Assembly: GCA_964551525.1 (NCBI GenBank)
Contig: CAZKCH010000008.1
Coordinates: 1-28,459 of the forward strand
Direction of reading: 5' to 3'
DNA from: GWA2-46-15 sp964551525
GTDB lineage: Bacteria; Patescibacteriota; Minisyncoccia; Minisyncoccales; GWA2-46-15
Length of the DNA stretch: 28,459 nt
Shown: positions 6,183 through 13,476 of the stretch, piece by piece
Layout of the letters: every line of letters starts with the position of its first letter
Position numbering within the stretch: the stretch's first letter is position 1
The notes under the pieces: model-generated
Database searches by the model: none
What the model was told of the DNA's origin: nothing
The model's input: the letters and a program-made list of their open reading frames with translations, nothing else
Made by a program: the position numbers and the translations under genes

Positions 6183-6596
6183 ATGGCTGACGAAACAAAA
6201 GAAGTTATAGACGTGCCTGCCAAATTTAAGGATTTGGTGGAGAAAATCGAGGCGTTAACCGTTATGGATTTGGCGGAATTAGTCAAAATCTTAGAAAAGA
6301 AATTCGGCGTTTCTGCCCAAGCACCAGTAGCAGTTGCGGCTCCCGCCGCGTCTAACGTAGCTGCGGCTGAAGAGAAATCAACCTACAACGTGGTTTTAAC
6401 CGCTCCGGGCGACAAAAAGATCGAAGTGATTAAAGCGATGAGAGATACCACGGAAAAGGGCTTAAAGGAAGCCAAAGATATGGTTGAGGCCTCGGCGGCA
6501 GCGCCACAAATAGTGAAAGAAAACGTCAAGAAAGAAGAGGCGGAAGCAATGAAAAAGAAGTTTGAGGCAGCCGGCGCGAAAGTGGAACTGAAATAA
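6183..6596 (+). CDS. rplL: 50S ribosomal protein L7/L12
   Basis: Stalk protein that recruits translation GTPases. 137 residues, slightly longer than the E. coli form. It has an N-terminal dimerisation part (VEKIEALTVMDLAELVKIL), an Ala/Pro-rich hinge (APVAVAAPAASNVAAAEE), and a C-terminal domain with KIEVIKAMRDTTEKGLKEAK. It is co-transcribed with rplJ. No rpoB follows; a strong terminator does. There is no SD. Confidence 0.97.
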   Translation: MADETKEVIDVPAKFKDLVEKIEALTVMDLAELVKILEKKFGVSAQAPVAVAAPAASNVAAAEEKSTYNVVLTAPGDKKIEVIKAMRDTTEKGLKEAKDMVEASAAAPQIVKENVKKEEAEAMKKKFEAAGAKVELK

Positions 6597-6600
6597 CTAT

Positions 6601-6626
6601 CAGCATCTAGCGTCTAGCGTCTAGAG
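6601..6626 (+). repeat. Period-7 repeat, unit TAGCGTC, second locus
   Basis: AGCATC, TAGCGTC, TAGCGTC, TAGAGC in tandem, starting 5 nt after the rplL stop and running into the terminator. Same unit as at 3289-3325. TAG and CTA occur in all three frames. Confidence 0.8.
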
Positions 6627-6659
6627 CTAAAAACCCGGGCCAAAAGCCAGGGTTTTTAG
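6627..6659 (+). terminator. Terminator of rplJ-rplL
   Basis: CTAAAAACCC ... GGGTTTTTAG with inner GGC/GCC and loop CAAAA; the T-run is inside the 3' arm. The A/T symmetry would let it act in both directions. Confidence 0.85.
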
Positions 6660-6670
6660 TTTGCGCGAAT

Positions 6671-6705
6671 AAAAAAATCCCCCTGTGAATAAAATCACGG
6701 GGGAT
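6671..6705 (-). terminator. Terminator of the unassigned RNA
   Basis: Minus strand ATCCCCC/GGGGGAT with inner GTGA/TCAC, followed by a run of T. It probably also ends readthrough from the 668-residue gene. Confidence 0.88.
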
Positions 6706-6904
6706 CTCAATTTTCGAGTCGGCGAGCGAGTGGGCCGACGCCTTCCACCGGTAAACGACAGACCCGAGGTGAAACTTCTGCCAAGCTCGCTCTCCTTGCG
6801 CGCCCCCACCGTCTAAGGGGGGATCAAGGACCATTCTTGGCACAATTTGAAAGCCGAATTTCAGCTGCCAAATAATGCCAGGAAAGCCGATTATTTAAAG
6901 AACT
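6671..6904 (-). ncRNA. Unassigned structured RNA, about 234 nt
   Basis: It is bounded by a near-consensus promoter (6911-6939) and an intrinsic terminator (6671-6705), with no credible reading frame between. Helices visible on the minus strand: AAATAAT/ATTATTT, TTGGCA/TGCCAA, TCCTTG/CAAGGA enclosing a CCCCC/GGGGG hairpin, TTTCACC/GGTGGAA, GTCGGC/GCCGAC, and the terminator. I could not match it to 6S, SRP, RNase P or tmRNA by their conserved motifs. The transcript starts right after the stop of the 668-residue gene, so it might partly be that gene's 3' end, but its own promoter argues for an independent RNA. Confidence 0.72.
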
Positions 6905-6910
6905 AATATC

Positions 6911-6939
6911 TGTATAAAAAATTATCTTTATTTTGTCAA
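6911..6939 (-). promoter_or_regulatory. Strong promoter of the unassigned RNA
   Basis: Minus strand TTGACA (6934-6939), exact 17-bp spacer, TATACA (6911-6916). The predicted start is the A at 6904. The -35 box is embedded in the last codons of the upstream gene. Confidence 0.82.
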
Positions 6940-8934
6940 GTCCAGCCGGAAAACCTTTAAGCCGCTGAGCAAATACAAGCTTTTGTTATCGGCGGAGAAA
7001 ACCGCATCTTTCAACGAGATGAATTCTTTGCTTTGAAATTGGCTGTTCAATTTACCCGCTCGATCAATCACGATCACTCTTTCCTGGCTTGGCTCTAAAA
7101 TGATTAACTGAGTGAAAAGAGGCGAGAGAATAACTCGGCTAAACTTTTTTGGAAAAGGAAATATCGAAGGGATAATGGTATTTTCCAGTTTTCCCGCCCG
7201 ATATTCCAAAATCGAATTATCCAAAGAAAGAACGAAAACCCGGTCGCCCACAGCAATTGACTTCGCCCCCATTGCCTTTTTTTCGCCCGGATTAGTCCAA
7301 AGTGATGGCTCTCTATTATTCTGGTCATCGGAAAAGAACCAGCGAAAAACCTTGGCGCTGTCTTTTTCCAATAAATACAGATTGTCTCTTAAAGAAGTGA
7401 TATCAATAAAGCTGGCGTTGGCGCCCGATAATTCCAAATTAATTTCCTGGCCAAAGCTATTATCCTTGAAAGGAATGATTTTGTTTGGCGCTGAATAAAA
7501 TACCAATGAATCAACGGTTTCGGCCGCGGCGGATAAGGGGTTGGTTGCCTCAATTGTTTCCATGTTGGAAAACCCCGGAAAAGATAGTTTAGCCATCTTT
7601 TTTTCATAAGGACTGAAAAAATACAGGTTGTTCTGGAAAGAGACCAAGCGCTGGGGCACGATTTTTTTGTTTTCAAAGTCAAAAATGGTTTTAAGTTTAG
7701 CTTCCTGGAATTTATTCAAAGGCAGTAATTCCTTCTCCAAAACCGCTTTCAGCAATAAGGCGTCTTTCTGGACCGGGCTGTTCGGCCTGGTTAAGGGCAG
7801 GATGGCAATAAAGGCGTCCTTTAAAATAGCATCGGCTTTATCTTCCTGCTCCACGGCTAAATAGCCCTTGGCCCTGACGATTTCCTCCTGAATGGTCAAA
7901 AGTTGGTCGCGCGAAACCCTTGTTTTAACGTTTCTGTCTATTTGAGAAACGAAAAAGCCGAGAATCAGAAAAGCAATCAGCACCAATACCAATAAATGGT
8001 TTTTCTTGGATTTTATTTTCGGCAGAGAAAAACTACTTAGATCAATTTTTATCTTCGGCAGAGCCAAGGAGAATTTCTTCAGTTTGAATGGACTGATTTT
8101 TGTTTTAGGATTAGTTTTTGGTTTTCTTTTAATTTTGAAAACTGGTTTCTTGAAAACGATTTTGGAAAACAGGCCTTTAAGTTTTTGCGGGGAAAGGCGT
8201 TCTAAAACAGGGGAAAGGATCTCTTTCAAAGAAAAACGGGAAATCTTTCTGAAAGTCAGTTCGCTTTTCGGCAAGGCCTCCTTTGCCAGCAACATTAAAA
8301 AACAAATTCCCGACAAGGAGGCGAAGTTATTTTCCTTGGCGGCAAAAATGTCTTTGATTTGCTTCGGCTCGGCCAGCAGAGAGATTTTTTCGAGAAAGCC
8401 GGTTTTGAAGAAATAATTAAAGATTTCTTCGGTCAAAACAATAATCTTATCGCCGTCAAAGAAGCGACCGGAAACAATATTGGTGAAAATCTTTAAGGGA
8501 TAGGGTTCGAAATCCTCGCCCTCCAAGGTCTTGCCGATATCAGTGATCTGGCCGGGACGCAAAAGCAAGACTTTAATTTTGCCGTCTTTGCTAAAATAGA
8601 GCTCGTTGTCTTTGAAACAAAGAGTAGCGACAGATAAATTGCCCAGCCAGTTGGTGCTGCCCATTTTGGTCCGGTCGAAAAGAAAATCATTGCCTTTTTT
8701 CAGAGCAATCCGCAAAGCGGTTTCAGGAAAACTGCCGACAAAAAACTCTTTCTTCAAAAGAGGGGCGATGCTTGATAAAAGTTTGGCATCTTGGGGAATG
8801 GCATTTTTGAGTTCGCCGACAATGTAAAGCGAGCCGAGTTTTTTTTCTCTTTGGGATTGGGGTTCGTAACAGAACGAATCAAAAATCCTGGTCTGATCGG
8901 ATTCCGGATTAAAATGAAATTCAAATATCTTCAT
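6928..8934 (-). CDS. Large single-pass membrane protein, possible phosphatase-like N-domain and propeller-like C-domain
   Basis: I do not recognise a characterised family. 668 residues in three parts. Residues 1-225 are an alpha/beta domain (GSLYIVGELKNA, LGNLSVATLCFKDNELYFS, FFDGDKIIVLTEEI) whose layout recalls PP2C-type phosphatases but lacks their metal-binding aspartate motifs. Residues 225-312 are a very basic linker rich in Lys and Pro. One membrane segment follows, HLLVLVLIAFLILGFFVS (313-330). The C-terminal 270 residues repeat short strands such as NLYFFSPYEKKMAKLSF, DRVFVLSLDNSILEYRAG and KSLYLLSGLKVFRLDL, which suggests a beta-propeller. An inside-to-outside sensor or scaffold is a guess. 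A promoter lies at 8959-8988 and GTAGG precedes the ATG closely. Confidence 0.8.
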   Translation of the reverse strand: MKIFEFHFNPESDQTRIFDSFCYEPQSQREKKLGSLYIVGELKNAIPQDAKLLSSIAPLLKKEFFVGSFPETALRIALKKGNDFLFDRTKMGSTNWLGNLSVATLCFKDNELYFSKDGKIKVLLLRPGQITDIGKTLEGEDFEPYPLKIFTNIVSGRFFDGDKIIVLTEEIFNYFFKTGFLEKISLLAEPKQIKDIFAAKENNFASLSGICFLMLLAKEALPKSELTFRKISRFSLKEILSPVLERLSPQKLKGLFSKIVFKKPVFKIKRKPKTNPKTKISPFKLKKFSLALPKIKIDLSSFSLPKIKSKKNHLLVLVLIAFLILGFFVSQIDRNVKTRVSRDQLLTIQEEIVRAKGYLAVEQEDKADAILKDAFIAILPLTRPNSPVQKDALLLKAVLEKELLPLNKFQEAKLKTIFDFENKKIVPQRLVSFQNNLYFFSPYEKKMAKLSFPGFSNMETIEATNPLSAAAETVDSLVFYSAPNKIIPFKDNSFGQEINLELSGANASFIDITSLRDNLYLLEKDSAKVFRWFFSDDQNNREPSLWTNPGEKKAMGAKSIAVGDRVFVLSLDNSILEYRAGKLENTIIPSIFPFPKKFSRVILSPLFTQLIILEPSQERVIVIDRAGKLNSQFQSKEFISLKDAVFSADNKSLYLLSGLKVFRLDLTK

Positions 8935-8958
8935 ACCTACGAATTACTAATATTTACT

Positions 8959-8988
8959 AATATACGAATTCTTGATATATAATATCAA
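8959..8988 (-). promoter_or_regulatory. Putative promoter of the 668-residue gene
   Basis: Minus strand TTGATA (8983-8988), 18-bp spacer, TATATT (8959-8964), predicting a leader of about 18 nt. The area also carries repeated ACTAATAT and ACGAATT words. Confidence 0.5.
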
Positions 8989-9020
8989 AATAAAGACAAA
9001 TAGTGAATCAATAGAAATAG

Positions 9021-9092
9021 GCGCGCGTAGCTCAGGGGTAGAGCATTGCATTCACATTGCAGGGGCCGTTGGTCCGAATCCAACCGCGCGCA
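9021..9092 (+). tRNA. tRNA-Val (anticodon CAC)
   Basis: Acceptor GCGCGCG/CGCGCGC, D stem GCTC/GAGC, anticodon stem TTGCA/TGCAG with loop TTCACAT, T stem GTTGG/CCAAC, discriminator A. The T loop is TCCGAAT, again with C at position 55. CCA is not encoded. Confidence 0.92.
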
Positions 9093-9100
9093 CAGAATAG

Positions 9101-9140
9101 AAATCAGCCCAAGATAATATCAACGGCTGATTTTTATTTT
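9101..9140 (+). terminator. Terminator after tRNA-Val
   Basis: AAATCAGCC pairs with GGCTGATTT around a 15-nt loop, followed by more T (TTTTTATTTT). Confidence 0.82.
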
Positions 9141-9159
9141 TATTATTCGATGGGGCCTG

Positions 9160-9223
9160 CCCCGTATATGCGCCATCATGAGGCGAAGCTGTAAGCTTCG
9201 CGAATGAAAAGCATTATATGGGG
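9160..9223 (+). repeat. Long imperfect inverted repeat
   Basis: Outer arms CCCCGTATATGC (9160-9171) and GCATTATATGGGG (9211-9223) pair imperfectly. A perfect inner hairpin GCGAAGCT-GTA-AGCTTCGC (9183-9201) sits between them. GGGGCCTGCCCC overlaps the left arm. It lies between the tRNA-Val terminator and the mraZ promoter. It may be a decayed palindromic element or a structured RNA; no gene is visible from 9141 to 9259. Confidence 0.6.
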
Positions 9224-9259
9224 TGAATAAGCTGTGCATAATCCCTTGTATTAATGTGG

Positions 9260-9288
9260 TTGACTGGTGTGCTTGTATGGCTTATAGT
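9260..9288 (+). promoter_or_regulatory. Promoter of the mraZ division cluster
   Basis: TTGACT (9260-9265), 17-bp spacer, TATAGT (9283-9288). The predicted start is near 9295, giving a leader of about 66 nt. Confidence 0.75.
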
Positions 9289-9307
9289 GGGAAATGTAGT
9301 ATATCAT

Positions 9308-9331
9308 GTGGATAACAGTGGTGAATAGTGG
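9308..9331 (+). promoter_or_regulatory. MraZ-type operator: three GTGG repeats 10 bp apart
   Basis: GTGG at 9308, 9318 and 9328 (GTGGATAACA, GTGGTGAATA, GTGGATAACT). MraZ proteins bind direct TGG-containing repeats with a 10-bp period in front of their own gene. A further GTGGG overlaps the -10 box at 9287. Autorepression is inferred. Confidence 0.75.
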
Positions 9332-9360
9332 ATAACTAACAAGATTAAAGCTGAATTCTA

Positions 9361-9795
9361 ATGCCTTTCATTGGCGAATACACATACTCAATTGACGACA
9401 AAAAACGCTTGGCCATCCCGGCAAAGTTCCGTTTGTCTTTAGGAAAAAAAGCGGTTATCACTCGTGGTTTGGATAACTGCTTGTTTTTATTTCCCGCCAA
9501 AGAATGGCAGGCCTTGGCAGAAAAATTGAGCCACTTGCCTTTGTCTCAAGCAGACGCAAGGGGATTTGCCCGGCTGATGCTGACCGGCGCCATGGAATGC
9601 AATCTTGACCAATTGGGAAGAATTTTAGTGCCAGATTTTTTAAAGGGTTATGCTTTTTTGAAAAAGAGAGTGGTGGTGGCCGGCGTCTTTAACCGCATTG
9701 AGGTCTGGGACGATATTAAATGGCAGGAATACAAGAAAAAAGCAGAAACCGAAGCAGGGGATATTGCCGAACGACTTAAGGAATTAGGAGTGTAA
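9361..9795 (+). CDS. mraZ: Transcriptional regulator MraZ
   Basis: DNA-binding regulator at the head of the division and cell-wall cluster, forming rings of SpoVT/AbrB-fold domains. 144 residues with the two expected half-domains: IDDKKRLAIPAKFR (11-24) and LDQLGRILVPDFLK (77-90 region), each with the D-x3-R signature. The start is set by MPFIGEYTYSIDDKKR. No SD, but a 66-nt leader carrying the operator repeats. It is followed 2 nt later by rsmH. Confidence 0.96.
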   Translation: MPFIGEYTYSIDDKKRLAIPAKFRLSLGKKAVITRGLDNCLFLFPAKEWQALAEKLSHLPLSQADARGFARLMLTGAMECNLDQLGRILVPDFLKGYAFLKKRVVVAGVFNRIEVWDDIKWQEYKKKAETEAGDIAERLKELGV

Positions 9796-9797
9796 AA

Positions 9798-10667
9798 ATG
9801 ACACAAATACAACACGTTCCTGTTCTTTTAAAAGAAGTGGTTGCCTGGCTTGATCCGAAATCGAATGAAAACTTTATCGACGCCACCTTTGGCCTTGGCG
9901 GCCACAGCCGCGCCTTGTTGGAAAAAAATGGCCCCAAAGGAAAAGTTTTAGCCATCGAAGCCGATCGATTATTAATTGAAAATTTTAATGACCGCCTGAT
10001 CCTTGCGAATGACAATTTTTCTAATCTGGCCGCGATTGTCGCCAGGAATCGATTCGGTCCGATCTCTGGAATACTAATGGATCTGGGCATCTCCAGCTGG
10101 CATCTGGAAAACGCGAAAAGGGGATTCAGTTTTCTGAAAGATGAACCATTAGACATGAGAGTGGGGAACAACGAGCTGACAGCAGAATACATAGTCAACA
10201 ACTGGCCGGAAACAGAGTTAGAAAAAGTGCTTAGAGAATACGGCGAAGAGAAATTTGCCGGCCGGATCGCGGAGAACATTTGCCGGGCGAGAAAAACAAA
10301 AGTAATCAAAACCACTTTTCAACTGGCCGAGATAATTAAAAGATCAGTGCCGGCAAATTACGAAAACAGAAGAATCAATCCCGCTACCAGAACTTTCTTA
10401 GCTCTCAGAATCGCGGTTAACCAAGAACTGGAAAATTTGGAAAAAGCTCTGCCTCAAGCCATTGAAATCCTGAAAAAGAACGGCCGGCTGGCAGTCATTG
10501 CCTTTAACTCGCTGGAAGACCGCATTGTCAAAAACTTTTTAAAAAATAAAGCCGACGAGGGCGCCATCGAAATCCTAACCAAGAAACCGGTTATGGCCAG
10601 CCCTCAAGAAATAATCACTAACCCGCGCTCAAGGTCAGCCAAACTAAGAGTCGCCTTAAAAAAATGA
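9798..10667 (+). CDS. rsmH: 16S rRNA (cytosine-1402 N4) methyltransferase RsmH
   Basis: Methylates C1402 in the ribosomal P site using SAM. 289 residues, a little shorter than E. coli RsmH. Motifs: HVPVLLKEVVAWL, SAM-binding DATFGLGGHSRALL (30-43), GILMDLGISSWHLE, RGFSFLKDEPLDMRV, FLALRIAVNQELENLE and the C-terminal NPRSRSAKLR. An AGGAG sequence 7 nt before the ATG, inside the end of mraZ, is one of the few good SDs among the conserved genes here. Its stop overlaps the next start as ATGA. Confidence 0.97.
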   Translation: MTQIQHVPVLLKEVVAWLDPKSNENFIDATFGLGGHSRALLEKNGPKGKVLAIEADRLLIENFNDRLILANDNFSNLAAIVARNRFGPISGILMDLGISSWHLENAKRGFSFLKDEPLDMRVGNNELTAEYIVNNWPETELEKVLREYGEEKFAGRIAENICRARKTKVIKTTFQLAEIIKRSVPANYENRRINPATRTFLALRIAVNQELENLEKALPQAIEILKKNGRLAVIAFNSLEDRIVKNFLKNKADEGAIEILTKKPVMASPQEIITNPRSRSAKLRVALKK

Positions 10668-11017
10668 ACAAAGCCATTAATCTCGCCAGTATCTATCCCT
10701 TTAAATTCATTTTTGCTCTGCCAAAGATCGGTCTCAGGGCCTCTTCCGGCTTTGTTCTGGCCAGCGCCATGATCGTGCTTTTTGCCGCCACTTTTTTATG
10801 GCTTTGGCAAAATTTCCAAGTCGTTGATGCCACTTATCGCTTAGAAGGCCTTCAGCAAGAAATCGGGAAATTAAACAATCAAATCCAAACCTTAAAATCA
10901 ATGGCCAGCGACGGGAGCTTATCGGGTTTAGAACAAATCGCCGGCCAGCTGGGCATGGAGAAAATTGAAACAATTGATTTTTTGCGCTATCCTGAAACAA
11001 CGGTCGTTGCTAGATAA
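10664..11017 (+). CDS. ftsL: FtsL-like division protein
   Basis: Small bitopic septum protein, 117 residues. A cytoplasmic N-terminus is followed by one membrane segment (VLASAMIVLFAATFLWLW, about 32-49) and a coiled-coil stretch (RLEGLQQEIGKLNNQIQTLKS, about 59-79), the layout of FtsL/DivIC. Sequence identity in this family is always low, so the call leans on topology and on position between rsmH (ATGA overlap) and ftsI. In the divisome it would bridge to the FtsI/FtsW synthase. Confidence 0.8.
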   Translation: MNKAINLASIYPFKFIFALPKIGLRASSGFVLASAMIVLFAATFLWLWQNFQVVDATYRLEGLQQEIGKLNNQIQTLKSMASDGSLSGLEQIAGQLGMEKIETIDFLRYPETTVVAR

Positions 11018-11032
11018 AATTTCCTGTTAGCC

Positions 11033-12718
11033 ATGGACGAAAAGCGGCAAAAACTGCTTTTAATATTCTTGTTTTTACTCGGAGGGGTTGTCATTGGCAA
11101 CCTGTTTTTTATTCAGGTCATCAAAGGCGATTACTACCGGGCCATGGCTCAGGGCCAACAAAAATTCTTCACTCTTGTCGCCGGCGAAAGAGGAGAAATT
11201 ACCTTTAACGGCGGGGAAAGATTGGCTGACAGCCAAACGCTAAAATTCGTTTATATCGCGCCGGCAGAGATCAATGATAAAGCAAGGGCAGAAACAACCC
11301 TGAGCCAAATCCTGGACTTGGCGCCGGAAATAATTGCCCAGCAATTGTCAGGAGAAAATGATTTCTATGAGCTTTTGAAAACAAAACTGAGCACCAAAGA
11401 AGCGGAAAGAATTGAACGGTTAGATATGCCCGGCGTTTATTTGGGCGAAGAAACCATCCGGGTCTTTCCTCAAAAAACAATGGCCTCGCAGACAATCGGT
11501 TTTGTCGACAGTGAAAAAACCGGCCAATACGGCCTAGAGGGATTTTACCAGGATATTTTAGCCGGCAAACAAGGGGTTTTTGAAGGAGAAAAAGGGGCAA
11601 GAGGATTTTTACTTTCTTTCTCCACGCCGGAAAAACCGGAAAAAGGCAGCGATATAATTTTAACGCTTGATTATCAAATCCAGCACCAAGCGGAAAAATT
11701 TTTAGAAGCGTATCAAAAAGAGCTTGATTTTAAATCAGGCAGCATTATTGTCATCCGGCCGGAAAACGGAGAAATCTTAGCCCTGGCAAACTGGCCGAAT
11801 TTTGATCCTAATAATTTCCAGAAAGAAGAGGATCTTGCCCTTTTTCAAAATCCAGCCACGCAAAAGGTTTTTGAGCCGGGTTCGGTTTTAAAGCCAATCA
11901 CCATGGCGGCCGCAATCGAGGAAGGCAAAATCAGCCCGGAAACAACTTATACTGATGAAGGCGTGGTTTATATCGGTAAAATTCCGATCTATAATTATGA
12001 CAACCGGAAATACGGTTTGCGGACAATGACCGAGGTGCTGGAAAGATCAATTAATACCGGCGCGGTTTTTGCCCAACAGCAATTAGGCAATGATTTGTTT
12101 TCTGAATATCTGGAAAAATTCGGTCTTTTCGTTAAAACCGGTATTGATTTGCAGGCCGAGGCCTTTTCCCAAAACAAAGAGTTTAAAAAGGGTTATGCCA
12201 TTAATTTTGCCACTGCTTCTTTTGGCCAAGGCATTGAAATTACGCCCATTCAATTAGTCAGGGCTTTCTGCGCCATTGCCAACGGCGGCAATTTAGTCAC
12301 TCCTCATTTAGTTGAAAAAATAATCGGGCCGTCAGGCCAGGAAGAAATTATTGCTTCTGAAAAAGGAAAAAGCGTCATTGCCAAAGAGACCAACTCGAAA
12401 GTGGTCTCGATGATGACCAATGTCATTGAAAAAGGATTTAGCCAAAAAGCGAAAATTCCGGGCTATTTTATGGCCGGGAAAACCGGCACCGCCCAAGTGG
12501 CTTGGTCTGCTTTGGGAATAAACAAGTCCGGGTATTCCGACGAAACCATCCAATCATTCCTTGGTTTTGCCCCGTCTTTTTCGCCCCAGTTTTTGATTCT
12601 GGTGAAATTAGATAATCCCCAGGCAAAAACAGCGGAATACTCGGCTATGCCGATTTTCCGTGATTTGGCAAAGTACATTATTGATTATTGGCAAATCCCG
12701 CCCGACTACGAGCCCTAA
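11033..12718 (+). CDS. ftsI: Penicillin-binding protein, FtsI/PBP2-type transpeptidase
   Basis: Class B PBP that cross-links septal peptidoglycan. 561 residues: N-terminal anchor LLLIFLFLLGGVVIGNLFFI (8-27), a pedestal domain, then the transpeptidase domain. The three active-site motifs are intact: SVLK (284-287, nucleophile Ser284), SIN (339-341) and KTG (483-485, in AGKTGTAQVAW). Position after rsmH and ftsL makes FtsI more likely than an elongation PBP2. The cluster ends here; murE, mraY or ftsW do not follow. Confidence 0.94.
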   Translation: MDEKRQKLLLIFLFLLGGVVIGNLFFIQVIKGDYYRAMAQGQQKFFTLVAGERGEITFNGGERLADSQTLKFVYIAPAEINDKARAETTLSQILDLAPEIIAQQLSGENDFYELLKTKLSTKEAERIERLDMPGVYLGEETIRVFPQKTMASQTIGFVDSEKTGQYGLEGFYQDILAGKQGVFEGEKGARGFLLSFSTPEKPEKGSDIILTLDYQIQHQAEKFLEAYQKELDFKSGSIIVIRPENGEILALANWPNFDPNNFQKEEDLALFQNPATQKVFEPGSVLKPITMAAAIEEGKISPETTYTDEGVVYIGKIPIYNYDNRKYGLRTMTEVLERSINTGAVFAQQQLGNDLFSEYLEKFGLFVKTGIDLQAEAFSQNKEFKKGYAINFATASFGQGIEITPIQLVRAFCAIANGGNLVTPHLVEKIIGPSGQEEIIASEKGKSVIAKETNSKVVSMMTNVIEKGFSQKAKIPGYFMAGKTGTAQVAWSALGINKSGYSDETIQSFLGFAPSFSPQFLILVKLDNPQAKTAEYSAMPIFRDLAKYIIDYWQIPPDYEP

Positions 12719-12799
12719 AAACAATTGACTTTTTAGCTTAAAACAGATAGGAGAAATATATAGCAATCCCACTCATGTTACGTATCGAGGAGAAATGCG

Positions 12800-13003
12800 A
12801 TGAAAACAATTAAAGGCACGGTTATCTCGGCCATAAAGGGGGGAGAAGTGGCAGAGATACGGGTGGAGGGAGGAAAGATTTACGGAATAAACAAAGAGAA
12901 ACGAGTCCTCACCGATTTCCACGCCTCCCTTAAAAAAGGAGACAAAGTCACCCTCACCGTCGATCCCCAGGACAACAGGTTATACGGGATCGAGAAAAAC
13001 TAG
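12800..13003 (+). CDS. Small beta-rich protein of unknown function
   Basis: Sixty-seven residues, not recognised. The pattern GTVISAIKGGEVAEIRVEGG, KIYGI, LKKGDKVTLTVDPQDNRLYGI alternates short strands and glycines, like a small OB or S1-type barrel; this is only a fold impression. It has a clear SD (GAGGAG) 6 nt before ATG, unlike most conserved genes around it. TTGACT at 12725 could be a -35 box but no good -10 is seen. The stop is followed 48 nt later by a hairpin and then tRNA-Glu. Confidence 0.75.
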   Translation: MKTIKGTVISAIKGGEVAEIRVEGGKIYGINKEKRVLTDFHASLKKGDKVTLTVDPQDNRLYGIEKN

Positions 13004-13051
13004 GAGGAAGAAGGTTCGTTGCATTAAAACGGATGCAAACACAATTGAATA

Positions 13052-13072
13052 GGGCCACGTTAAACGTGGCCC
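13052..13072 (+). terminator. GC-rich hairpin before tRNA-Glu
   Basis: GGGCCACGT-TAA-ACGTGGCCC, a perfect 9-bp stem with 3-nt loop, ending 6 nt before the tRNA. It has no T-run, so it may be a processing signal or a weak terminator. Confidence 0.5.
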
Positions 13073-13078
13073 ACATCC

Positions 13079-13151
13079 GCCCCTATCGTCTAGTGGTTCA
13101 GGACGCTAGGTTCTCAACCTAGCAACACCGGTTCGAGTCCGGTTAGGGGCA
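13079..13151 (+). tRNA. tRNA-Glu (anticodon CTC)
   Basis: Acceptor GCCCCTA/TAGGGGC, D stem GTCT/GGAC, anticodon stem CTAGG/CCTAG with loop TTCTCAA, T stem ACCGG/CCGGT with standard loop TTCGAGT, discriminator A. CCA is not encoded. Confidence 0.93.
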
Positions 13152-13250
13152 TTGCTAATGGACTTGCGTTTTTCTTAATTTCTGGTATTTTAGAAACACA
13201 CAAAAACCCTTTCACGATCGCGGGTTTAAAAAATCTTTGAGGAGGAATAA

Positions 13251-13472
13251 ATGGACGCATGTAGTGGGTGCCAAAAAGCACCTCTCGGTTGCAATGGCTG
13301 TGAAGTTCTTGCGGCCGAGCCCGAGCCGACATCGCAAGTTTCTTTGAGGATTCGCGCAAATAAATCCTCAAGGATACAATCCGTATGTCCCGGTTGTGGA
13401 AAAAGGTTTTCTAAGGGGACAACCTGTCCGCGTTGCGGACAGAAGGCCGCAAAAGGAGATTACGTCAAGTAA
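13251..13472 (+). CDS. Small protein with two zinc-ribbon-like cysteine clusters
   Basis: Seventy-three residues, no family recognised. Cysteines form two sets: Cys4-x2-Cys7 with Cys14-x2-Cys17, and Cys46-x2-Cys49 with Cys59-x2-Cys62 (VCPGCGKRFSKGTTCPRC). The second is a standard zinc ribbon. A strong SD, GAGGAGG, lies 6 nt before ATG, and a GC-rich terminator lies 4 nt after the stop, so it is a free-standing unit. A weak promoter may be TTGCGT (13164) with TATTTT (13186). Zinc binding is inferred; the target (nucleic acid or protein) is unknown. Confidence 0.8.
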   Translation: MDACSGCQKAPLGCNGCEVLAAEPEPTSQVSLRIRANKSSRIQSVCPGCGKRFSKGTTCPRCGQKAAKGDYVK

Positions 13473-13476
13473 CACC

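Noticed and set aside
6607..6843. Minus-strand frames of 60-78 codons between rplL and the 668-residue gene
   Set aside because: They run through a terminator and a highly structured RNA, start without signals and have low-complexity translations. The RNA explanation fits better.
6671..6904. Assignment of the RNA as 6S, RNase P, SRP or tmRNA
   Set aside because: The 5' end does not pair with the 3' end as in 6S, and conserved RNase P, SRP and tmRNA words are absent by eye. Left unassigned.
9141..9360. Replication origin near the mraZ promoter (A/T-rich, GTGGATAAC words)
   Set aside because: GTGGATAAC resembles a DnaA-box fragment, but the repeats have the 10-bp spacing of MraZ sites and no dnaA or dnaN is nearby.
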